Source: Arthrinium phaeospermum (lineage: Eukaryota; Ascomycota; Sordariomycetes; Amphisphaeriales; Apiosporaceae). Taken from it: DNA of 64,000 nucleotides. Shown here in pieces: positions 45,521 to 55,672 of the stretch (within the stretch, counting starts at the first letter, position 1; each line of letters starts with the position of its first letter). The stretch lies in contig QYRS01000007.1 of the NCBI GenBank assembly GCA_006503535.1, positions 2,170,001 to 2,234,000 of the forward strand, written 5' to 3'. A program made the position numbers and the translations under genes. The notes below the pieces were generated by a model that had not been told where the DNA came from, made no database searches, and saw nothing but the letters and a program-made list of their open reading frames with translations.

Positions 45521-45657
45521 CATTCCTCCACACTGTGATTCTTCTTCTGCCTGAACCCTTTGTTGCGGTGGTTTTGTGGCCATTGACAATTGCTGACGAG
45601 ACAAACACCAGGACTAGTCCAAGACTCGCCATCTGCACATCCCCTGCCAGATTCACA

Positions 45658-47019
45658 ATGTCTGCCGCTGTAAGTACCTACATCTCATATATCGAACGCA
45701 CGGACCTACTCTATCGGCACTTTCCCGCGCACGGACCATATAGCCGACTATATAGTCGCGCACGGACCCTGTGGCAGATCGTATAGTCGCGCTCGGACCA
45801 TATGCCAGACTATATAGTCGCGCTCGGATCATCTAGCCAGCTATATTCTCGCGCTCGGACCATGTACGCTTGGGCGCTCGGACCATATATCCTGGGCAGC
45901 TTTTCCCGATATATCTTCACCATCCACCCCGAGTACATATACCTGGGCATACTCGAGACTGCTCTCTCCAACCTATTCCATTCCAGCACTAGGACTTGGT
46001 CGCTGACATATTTTATCCATGACTCTAGAAGTACTTCTCGGACTCGGACGCTGCTATGCGTGTCAAGCCCACGCCTGAGCGACCCCTGGATGCCGACCAA
46101 TTCTACGCTGTCAACACCCACGTCTTCAAGGATTACAAGATCGGCGACAACATGGCCATGTCCCGCAAGTAAGTCACAGAGTGTTGGAGGGCGTCGCCGA
46201 CTAGGTCGGAAGATTTGATTTGACACGGCGAAGACTGGCGTCGCCGACTGTCCAACGGCATAAGAATGGCGTAGCTTTTTGCGCGCTTCCTAGCGAGAAA
46301 TTTAGCTAACGGTTTCCGTCCGCAGGGAGATCGTAACCTTTGCCGTCGGCGGCAAGGTACTCAACATCCACAAGGAGGTCCTGGCCGGCTGCAAGGTCTG
46401 GGAGAAGGCTTTCCAGCTGCCTCTCAAGGAGGCTCAGGAGAAGCACTACACGGTCCTGTACGAGCTGGATTCAGAGACCAACAGCGAGTTCGAATTCCAG
46501 GCGCACCTGGTCCTGTTCCTGGCCATGTATGGCGTCACGAAGCTGCCAGAGGACCAGTACTGCTTCGCAACCTCTGCCGGCCCTGTCCTTGTGCGTGCCT
46601 TGGCCCTGGCCGACTACCGGGCCGCACAGGACTACATCACCGACCGCCTGTACTTGACCATGACGCGCTATTTCAACCGCCTGGTCACCTGGAAGACCAT
46701 CCCCAACTTCCTCACTCGGGGAGATATCGACAAGCTCTACATCCTCGATATCAACGAGACCTACATCGCGTACAAGGACTCGAACATCCAGAACAAGAAG
46801 TTCCCGGAGCGCGCGTTCGCCAACCTGATCGCCCTCCACTGCCCCGCCCGCGCCTGGGGCACCTTCCAGTCGCAGTTGGACGACGACCTGGTCCGCCGTG
46901 TGGGAACCGCCTCCATGTTCGTCAACTCATGGCTCACCAACAACACCGTCCCCGGCAACGTCTGGGAGCGGATGTTCCTGGGAGTCGACGACGTGTCTCT
47001 GTTCCGTCCCTCCAACTAG
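45658..47019 (+). CDS. BTB/POZ-like protein (three exons)
   Basis: Exons 45658-45669, 46029-46168 and 46326-47019 join in frame to 281 residues. Exon 1 encodes only MSAA. Intron 1 (45670-46028, gtaagt..ctag) is unusually long for this window and holds a 31-bp repeat array. Intron 2 (46169-46325, gtaagt..gcag, branch gctaac) is ordinary. The protein reads KYFSDSDAAMRVKPTPERPL, then FYAVNTHVFKDYKIGDNMAM. The BTB-type core is ITFAVGG-like (IVTFAVGGKVLNIHKEVLAG), followed by CKVWEKAFQ, FQAHLVLFLAMYGVTKLPED and RALALADYRAAQDY, as in fungal BTB proteins where the pattern is D..i..g...f.vHk.vLa..S..F. Fungal BTB proteins are mostly adaptors or of unknown role. It is the only intact gene in about 25 kb of repeats and shows no frame error. 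Confidence 0.75.
45695..45890. repeat. 31-bp tandem repeat in intron 1 of the BTB-like gene
   Basis: Units begin cgcgcacggacc or cgcgctcggacc at about 45726, 45757, 45788, 45819 and 45850, followed by atatagccgactatatagt. The spacing is a constant 31 bp. The unit contains the dyad actatatagt. Single relatives of the cgcacggacc word lie at 48655-48720, 58757 and 59042. Confidence 0.9.
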
Positions 47020-47889
47020 GGTGTGTTGTTTGGTCGTTTCGTTGTGTGTGCTGGGTCACGGATGGAATTGTTTGCAAAGGGTTTCTCAGGGGCGTTACAG
47101 TTGAAACTTTCGTAGGGGGTTTCTTGCAAGATAGAATTTTCGCCACGCCTCAAATGGGCGATCGGGGCGAACATTAATGAAGCAACATTTGGCATCTGAC
47201 AGTAGTTTTCTAATTGCAATGGCGGCAGTGACCTTAAACTAATTCGAATCGCGAAAATTCGCCGAAGAAATCCGAAGAAATCCAGATTTCTCGGCGAGTT
47301 TGTCAGCCTTTTTCGGCCTTCTTTAGCTATCGGGGAAATTTTTCGCTAAAAGTTTGTCGGCAGTAGGTACGAAACAGGCGCCTCGCTTGCCTCCGAGCTG
47401 TCTATTCCGCTATTATACATCGCTGAAACCTGGGGAGGGGTTTCTTTGCTGCTGCGCAGGTCCTAGTGGCTGCCAAAGGTCCATGCAAATTGCTACTTGA
47501 CTTGCTGTCGTTACCGGAGGGGTAAGGTGGTTGAGCTTTGGCCCGCTATATGTGCTAGAAATTCAATGTTGTGGTGTCCCTTGATGAGAAACAAATCATC
47601 TTGCCGTTGCTGTTCACGATGTTGACACGAAGTGAAAGAAATCGTCAAATGAATGCACTGCCGGGCCGATGCATTGACAAAGCAATCTACCCCTCGTTCC
47701 TCCAAGCCAATCCTTCTCCTCCGATGATGATCCAAGTAACTGCAACAAATGATTCCATCCAAAAACAAAACACTGCTCAAAGCTCCCGGAAGATGCACAA
47801 AACCGGAGGCACAAAAGGCATTGTAGCAAGGTCTCCGTATCGATGTGCTTTTTGCCCCTATCGTGAATTTCACGTGAGCTCCGGGGCTG
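47020..47889. other. 3' flank of the BTB-like gene, no further gene
   Basis: Includes direct copies of gccgaagaaatcc near 47255-47290, related to the ttcgccgaagaa word of the 59.3-kb repeat. No frame or RNA gene supported. Confidence 0.4.
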
Positions 47890-48285
47890 GTCAAGCCAGG
47901 CGATGGCAAGGTCAGCACAAGATGCAAAATCATTTCCCCCTCACCATAACCCCTCCAGAACACATCTCACTGACGATAACGTTTCACAGGCAGGACCAGA
48001 GACGCTAGCGTTCCGAGTATCGACTATATCGTCCAAGGCAGTCAGAAGAAAGACCAGTACGGGGGTGAAAAGTCACTTCCCCCTCACCATGGCCCCTCGG
48101 GAATACAGCTCACTGACGATAGCATTTCACGAGGTGAACAAGAGACGCTAGCGTCCCGAGTATCGACTGTAACATTCGAGCCAGTCAACAGCAAGGTACG
48201 GGATAAAAGGCTACTTCCCTCTCACCATGATACCTTAAGAAAAAAGCAGTCTACTGACCTCATCGTTTCACGAGCAGGATAAGCG
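47890..48285. repeat. ~140-bp tandem repeat, about three copies
   Basis: The block cacttccccctcaccatggc occurs at about 47931, 48074 and 48213 (spacings 143 and ~139). It is followed each time by tcactgacgatarcrtttca and, in the first two units, agagacgctagcgtyccgag then tatcgact. Copy 3 is shortened. Immediately after, acatycgactag is also duplicated (48318 and 48358). Confidence 0.88.
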
Positions 48286-48760
48286 AGTGAACAAGCCAAC
48301 AAGCCAACGATACCGACACATTCGACTAGCAGCAACCGCCAACAGACCCCTACCGACACATCCGACTAGTAAAAACCACCGATCGAGTCCTCGGACATGC
48401 CAGACCCTCGAGACAAGGGCATGGAGGACTGGGATGGCTGTGACGTTCCCGAAGTGTGACTACGACACCGTGTCAATCAGGTCTTTCGATCACGACGAGG
48501 ATCAAGAATCAACAGAAACAATCCCTCCTGTTACCCAAATGAGCCTGTACTTAGACACAGCAGTAGACGGCGGGAATAGCCCTGCCAAGAGAAGTTGTTC
48601 ATGGACTATATCGCCGGCTAGCCTGGAACTGACCGTGTATAAGCTGCAGGTGACGCACGGACCACAGCCGCTATAGACAACGCACGGATTATACACACTG
48701 CAGGTCGCGCACGGACCATGTAGGCTACAGGTTCAGAGGGATGTGACGATTGTTCCTGAA
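48286..48760. other. Spacer with scattered cgcacggacc words
   Basis: A short plus-strand reading at 48430-48675 has no recognisable features. Three cgcacgga words (48655, 48687, 48709) echo the BTB intron repeat. Confidence 0.4.
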
Positions 48761-48956
48761 TTGCGATCAGGGTTCGGGTTACGGTTCGGGTTCGGGTTTA
48801 ACCCGAACCGTAACCGTAACCGTAACCGTAACCCGAACCCTGATCGCAAGTCCGAACCTGATCGTAGCCCGAACCCGAACCGCAACCGTAACCCGAACCC
48901 TGATCGCAAGCCGGAACCCGAACCTGAACCGTTATCCGACCTGAACCCGAACCTTT
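48761..48956. repeat. Head-to-head telomere-like hexamer array forming a long inverted repeat
   Basis: The left arm (48761-48799) is made of six-base units agggtt, cgggtt, acggtt, cgggtt, cgggtt. At 48799-48800 the polarity flips and the right arm runs aacccg, aaccgt (four times), aacccg, aaccct, then gatcgc. The outer ends ttgcgatcaggg and ccctgatcgcaa are exact complements. The right-hand hexamers continue, more degenerate, to about 48956 with a second aacccgaaccctgatcgcaa block. AGGGTT/AACCCT is a rotation of the fungal telomere unit TTAGGG. Confidence 0.85.
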
Positions 48957-50598
48957 ACTCAGCATCTCGTGGGCCTTCACCTCTGCGACTGGTTTCTTCA
49001 TGAGGTTGACAACGCCGTGTTTTGGGGTGGGTGGGAATGGTGCATACGACGACTCCGGTTGATATGGTGCGTCCACGCCGGCCGATGCGGTACGCCAAGA
49101 GACTCGTGATGTTTTCTGGCGTTGAGGAGCAGTTTCTTCCGCCGCCGCAGCCACTACGATAAGGACGAGAACAGACACATGTACAGGTGCCACAAGGACT
49201 ACAATGGCGACAAGGACGAGGAGGAGGATGACCAGCACTCATCGTTGCATACCCCTACGTCGGCGAGGACCAAATGCAACAACCCGAGTCCTAGCCAAAA
49301 GGTCATCCGCAGGCAAGCAAGGCAGAAGCAGAGCCCATCCCTGCCACCCTGTCAAGGCTCCCGCGAACGAGTTGAACGGTTTCCCTCCTACCCTTCCTCA
49401 GCCCTGTCCCGCCTCATCACTTGAGGTTGCTCGTCCAACAGTCGCCTATCGTTGATGGGCTCTAGGGAAGCGTAATTATCGACGACGGCTTGCGCATTTT
49501 CTGACGGCTTCTTTTCGCCCGTACCTGACTCGCCCGCCTGCGAACTACCCCAGTGGGTGCTATAGCCCCCGCCCCTTTGCCAGAAGAGCATCAAGCTAAC
49601 AACCTCGCTGGTTATTACCTGCTTTTGGATTTAATATCGATCTCTACCTGTGAGAAGCCAAAAACTCTCAATGGCTATCAGGGCAACTATCGAATACATG
49701 AAACTCACTGCCTCCTGGTCGGCGAGGGAAGGGAGGGAAAACCCTCTCTCACATAGTGAGGGGGGCAAAGCCTTCCCGAGAGGTAATAACTCTCAAATAA
49801 CATTTCGAAAAGAAGAAGAAACTCTCGGTCCGCGCATTCGTCTCTCGGTTACTTTCAAACAACACACTCAAAGCTGGATGTGCCGGTCCTGTTGTCGCCG
49901 ATTTCCCTTCGACGTGAGTCAAGATCGGCTTACTTCCGGCAAGGCAGTTTAACCACTTGCCCTGGTGGCTAGCTATTATCTACCAGACTACCGACTACGC
50001 TGGCAGCGGCTCCGTCATACCTGTCATACCCGGCTTCGACAGCTGATTAGCGTCCACCTTCACTAGCGACCAGATCTGGAAGCGCAGCAGCTGTGATGAC
50101 GATGACTTCGACAGGGATGACAGGGGTGGTTGTCGACGCCGGCAAGCTTGAAGTAGGCATCAGAAGTCTTGATGTAAGTACATACCCAAGACCAGGTGTG
50201 GCATGAATTCCGTGGAGTGCAGCTGCTAACAAGTCCATATTAGGTTGATCACTTCTCTATTCTTGCGTGCGTATTCGAGAAAGTTTCAATGCTGCAGGGT
50301 CGCCAGTGGTTTGATATGCCAGTCAATGGCGGGCCGCAATGGCGAAAACATCACCACATCCGTCACTGGTATCGACCCGCCACGTCACCTTTCAAGCCAT
50401 CACGAACGTCGATGTAGTGATGAACCACCAGCACCGATGTGCTTCGCCGGCCGATATGGTCAGCCATTACCGGCCGACGAGGCGGTGAGCCATTACCAGG
50501 ACCAATAAGCTGATACTAGCAACACTCCGGCGCGTCGACCCTCCGGCCTGCTAATAAATTGTAGCGAAGGTTACGATCGTATACGCCAACACCCGTTA
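48957..50598. other. Spacer before the transposon, dispersed repeat fragment
   Basis: At 49035-49135 the sequence (ccggttgatatggtgcgtcc, then acgccaagagactcgtgatg) is a diverged relative of 54995-55095 (accggttgatgtggctagtc, then agccaaagagattcgtgact). No complete gene. Frames are short and have the Arg/Pro/Ser bias of non-coding DNA. Confidence 0.4.
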
Positions 50599-53122
50599 AG
50601 TTCAACACCCTGTCAACGCCCCCTCCCCTCAACGCCCCCCCCCCCTCTCACCGCGAAACCCTTATATTTTAAAACAATTAAATAGAATAAATAAAATAGA
50701 TATAAATATATTATAAAGTAAGTTTTATTATAATTTAAACGGCGTTTTATTTAATAAAAACTATTTTTTAAAATAAAACTTATTAAATTAAATAGGATTT
50801 ATTATAATATTTATTATTATAGTTTTATAGTTTTAATTTTAATTGTTTTTAAAAAAGTATTTTTATATTATACTATTTATTATTTTAATATGAATTTATA
50901 TATTATTATATTTTTTATATTTCTTTTTTTAAATTACTTTTTAATATTAAAAGTAATTTCTTTTAAAAATTAATAATTAAATAATTAAAATTCTTTTTCC
51001 TTTTTTCGTTTAAATATTATAATTATAAACTTAAAGTAAATATATTTTTAAATTAAAAATTTATTTAAAATATTTTTTATATTTATTTTTATTTTATAAT
51101 ATAAAATATAATTTTATAATTTTAATAAAATTATAATCCGTTTTATAAAAGACGTTAATTTATTATTTATATTAAAAAGAAAATTTATATAAAACTTATT
51201 ATTTTTTATATAATAAATTAAATTAAATAAATATATAAATTAATTAATTATATAATAATCGATTAATAATAAATCGATAATAATATATTTATTAAAGAAT
51301 TATTTATTAATCTTATTTTATTTCTCGCTTATTAACGTTTCGATATTATTTATTTTATTATTTCGTTATAACGAATTTTTAAATAATAATTAAGAATTAA
51401 CGCGGCCTTTTTTTTTATATTTATACGATTTTTTTTAATTTTATAAAAACGCGATATTTATTATCGAAATTACGAAAGAATCGATTATTATTTTTCCCGA
51501 TTTCCTTTTTCGTTTTTATTTTTTATTAAACGATAAAAAAAAATATAAATATAAAATTATTTCTTATTTCGATTTTTAAAATATTATATTATTAATAGTT
51601 TTAACGATATTAAGATATTTTAATTTTAATAAATTAATAAATTTAATAAAATATTTTAATTTTAAAGCGTTATAATATATAATTAATAAAGTAACTTTTT
51701 TAAAATTATTAAAAGCATTTTTTATAAACGCGTATAATATAACGTCGTTATTAATATTAATATTTATTATAATATATAAATAAATATTAAAATTTAAATA
51801 GTTATATATATTTAATAATATATAAAAATTAAAGTAATAAATAATAATATATATATATATATATATATAATAAAATAGAAAAATTAATTATAAATTTTAA
51901 AAAATATTTATTACGAAAATTTATACTTATTTTTAAAAGCTTTTTTTAAAAATTTATATAAAATTAATATTTATATATTAATTTTAAAAACTTTATTATT
52001 TAATATAAATAATTTCTAATAAATTTTAAATTTATATAATATAAATAAATAATTTTTTTCTCGATAATTAAATATAATATTATTATAAACCCCGGGTTTA
52101 CTTTAAACCTTATATTATAAGGGATAATAAATAGTTATAATCGAAAATTATAATAAAAAAGGGCTTCATATTTATTATTTATTATTATTAAAAATTTAAT
52201 TTTTTTTAATTTTATTATTTAAAATATTTATTTATTTTAAAATAAAATTATTATTAATTTATATTATTATTTATTTATTCCTTACTATTTATATTATATA
52301 TAATATATATTAAAAATAAATTTAAATAAATAAAATTATAATTATTTAAATAAAATATTTAAAAATTAATATTTTATATTTATATAATATTATATTTTAT
52401 ATTAACGTAAATATAATAATTAAAATTTTAAAAATACATTTTAAAGCTTTAAAATAAAATAATTTTATATTTTCTTTATATTTTTATTAATAAAAAATTA
52501 AAATTCTTATTTTTAAAATAAAATACTTTTTATTTTAAATTAAATATTATATTTAATAAAAACGTTAATAAAACCGCTTTTTATTATTATAAATTAATAA
52601 TAAAAGTATTTATTTTAAAAAGTTATAAGTTTCTTTATTTAAAAACTATAAAAAATATAATAAAATATAAATAAAATATTAAAATTAATACTAATTAATT
52701 ATATTTTATATATTTTAAAATATAATATTTAAATTATTCTATTATATTTAAATTATATTTAAAACGATTTTATTTATTATATTATAAAATAAAATAAAAC
52801 GATAATTTAAAAATAATATTTATATTTAAAAATAAAAATTAAAAAAATATTAAACGATTTTTTAAATTTTAAATTCTTTTAAATTTAAAGAATTATATAA
52901 ATTAAATTTATAATATTAATATATACCTTTATATCATTTTAAAATAAATATAAATAATTTTATTATTTTAAACTTTAATTTAATTTATATAATTTTATAA
53001 ATAATATTCCTTTTAATATATTTTAAATTATTATTATAGCTATTTTATCTATTTTAATATAAAGCTTTAAAATAAAAGGGTTTTATAGTGAGGGGGGGGG
53101 GGCGTTGACAGGGTGTTGAACT
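50599..53122. mobile_element. Fot1/pogo-like DNA transposon, heavily RIP-mutated
   Basis: Terminal inverted repeats: the left end reads agttcaacaccctgtcaacg then ccccc, and the right end is its complement (ggggggcgttgacagggtgt then tgaact). Both ends are flanked by TA (50597-50598 and 53123-53124), the target duplication of Tc1/mariner elements. The TIR start and the C-run after ~20 bases resemble fungal Fot1/pogo elements. The left TIR carries an internal duplication (ctcaacgcccccc). After about 65 bases both ends become almost pure A+T. The 2.4-kb interior has almost no CA or TG dinucleotides, while CG, CT and CC remain, which is the signature of RIP acting on CpA. No transposase frame survives. 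The size (2524 bp) is within the family range. Confidence 0.85.
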
Positions 53123-55570
53123 TACTAGCTGGTCCCGTTAACGCCAGCCCCTCAACAGGTACTCCCTCCTTCGTCGACGCCAGTCTTGGGATGTGTCTCC
53201 TTTCCCAGCCAGCTGACAGCTAATCGGTCAATTTCCATGTACATTAGCTGATTAAACCACCCGGTTCTCAGCCAGCTTCTCGATATTTTCCGACCCTCAA
53301 AAGACCCCTTTGAGCCCTTGTTGACGATAAAAATCGCCGCCACGGCCCGCTCCGTACGGACGTTGAAATACAGACAGCGTTCATCTGGACCGTGGAGAAG
53401 CGTCGAGGAACGAGCATGAGCAAAACCACACTCACCAATTGTAACGCACACCAGCCGAAGAAAGAATTAAGCAATCTGAAGGAAGGAGGAGACCGTACGC
53501 AAGCAACACCACACCTACACCAATCGACCTCCCTCAGCCGGTTCAGCAGCTTCTAGATGCACTATTCGACCCAGCTAGGATCCGGTGATTCTATTAGTCT
53601 GTCTCAACGAGACGAAAAGCTGGAAAAGCTCATATTCGAAGATTCAACTCGTGAAGTTATATGAATACGCCGCTAAGGTGTGTTTTCTTTTCATCAGCTG
53701 GCTGACTTTGGCTGACGTTTTATGGAATAATCGCAAACCGCCTCGCAAGCCACATACTTGAGCAGTGTTTCTGTCTTCAAGCTGCTTCGTCTTTAGTCGA
53801 TGTACACTTCAGCCGGCTGATCGTTGTCTCCAGCTTATTCGAGTAGCCGGGGTTGATTAGCGCTTATTTTCAAGAAGCCTACTTATTCGAGGGGAGTTGT
53901 GTGAGTGTGGGATTGCTCGCGCTCGTCCCTTGACGCTCCGAATGAACGTTGTATCTATTTCAACACCACACGAAGGGAGCCGCAGTGACGTCGATCGGTC
54001 GACGAGAGCTTCAGCCGCTGATGCTAGTCCGATAAGCTGGGCTGAAATAAGCCGGCTGATATGTAAGCGTATTCTACCAATAATTTCAGCTGCTGACGAA
54101 AAGCAAACACAGCCTGAAGCTTCTAGCTTATGCCTACACCCCGAAAAGCATCAGCCAGCTGGTGAAAGGGACACATCACTGTCCACATCGAAGCCACTAC
54201 ATCTCCGACCGCCAGCTCCCCTCGCCAGGACGGACGAAGGGGTAGCGCACGCTACATCGAACTTGCAGTGACCTCCCGTTGCGCTCCTCTGCCGACGATT
54301 CATAACTAAGGTCGCGATTCTGATATCTATCTACACTCCTCGGAATAGCATAGCACGTCCATATGCCCCCTAAGAGGCTCGCAAACGACCGCCTTGCGGC
54401 AGCTCCCCACCGACGTGAAACAATACAACAACAATAACCCTCGCTGGGACGCCCTTCCGTCCTGGCTAGGACTGTCACAGCGAGGGAACCAGCGCCCTAA
54501 TCAACTGAACCAACCCGCCCCTCTCCCCCTATCTGGGCCAAAGGACGACGTTGTCAAGTCAGCGTCTTGACTATCTACGAGAGCTTATCACCCGCCCCTT
54601 ACAAGGACTCCCTCCCGTCGCCGGCTACCTACATCACACGTTCACAACGTATCTGGCCCTGAGACCGGCTGTTCGCGCGTAAGTATGGCCCTTCAGATCC
54701 CCCCTCCACCGACTAAGTCACGTAATCTGAGATTGTTTTTCAAAACTAGACTAACAATGGATTTCTCAAGTGTTGTACATGAGACCTACTACACTTACTA
54801 CGCCAGTCTTACATAGCGGGTATAAGAGCATGTCAGCAACCGTAAGGCACGGATTCTACGTCAGTTTACGCCACGCCTGTTCTTGGGCGCGTACTTGAAG
54901 ACTTTCGGTAATCCAGGCTTTCCGGCGCCGACAACCGCCTTTCAACACCAAGAAACATCACGAGTCTCCCTAGCCAACCATATTGACCAATAACATGACT
55001 ACCAGCCGGTATGATGCGCCAACACCGGTTGATGTGGCTAGTCGATGTGGCTAGCCAAAGAGATTCGTGACTTCTTTCGTGTTGGCTCATCGAACCCTCG
55101 CAAGACCGCAATACAGACATTTTTCAAGTATGCACCTAAAGACAGGTATGTCATGAGTCCGTACGTTACCAACCGTTGGCCTCTTAGACCTACTATGTAG
55201 AATTGGCATGGTAAGTGTATTAGTAGGTCTCCTGTACATATCGTGTTGGATCCCGTCTCCAATCCCTGTCAACACCTTTACACTCCGAACAGAACAAAGC
55301 AAACCTGGCGTCCTCTTCCTCCTCCCCTCTTACCCGCGCCCCTTGACGAGGATGCTGCTCTCGCTGCGGGCGACGACTGGAACCAGGCTGCCCTCCTATA
55401 AAGACCTCCTCGCCTGGCAGATTCTGGCGCTATTTCTCAATACCACCAACGCTGCTTTTGAGAGTTGATTGGTAGCGCTAGCAAGTCTGAAGTACAGAAC
55501 CTTTTCAGATGCAGAGCAAAGGAATAGACCTGACGTGAGGTCCGTACTTTGCAGTTGTTGACAGAAAGAG
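53123..55570. other. Gene-free region with an inverted duplicated segment and tcagcnggctga words
   Basis: A segment read on the minus strand at about 53335-53460 (tgagtgtggttttgctcatg, then gatgaacgctgtctgtattt caac) recurs diverged on the plus strand at about 53897-53970 (tgagtgtgggattgctcgcg, then gaatgaacgttgtatctatt), so the two form an inverted pair. Near-palindromic words of the type tcagccggctga occur at least eight times between 53210 and 54160. No intact gene. Confidence 0.5.
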
Positions 55571-55672
55571 TGTCAACCAACCAACAAACTAACCTCGGTA
55601 CGGAGGTTGGTTGCTAAGAACCTCCTCGATCGGTTGATGAGGATGCTGGTTTACTTGGTTGGTAGATTGACA
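55571..55672. mobile_element. Short hairpin (MITE-like) element
   Basis: Ends tgtcaaccaaccaa and ttggttggtagattgaca are near-complementary. The interior has a second dyad (aacctcggtacggaggtt). About 102 bp, no coding capacity. Related sequence occurs twice at 57.85-58.04 kb. Confidence 0.6.

Noticed and set aside
42700..48300. CRISPR-like appearance of the repeat arrays
   Set aside because: Units are tandem without unique spacers, diverged, and the genome is eukaryotic.
54470..54530. tRNA-like D-arm words (ggttcagttgattagg) on the minus strand
   Set aside because: Resembles the first half of a tRNA but no matching T arm or acceptor; at most a tRNA-derived fragment.
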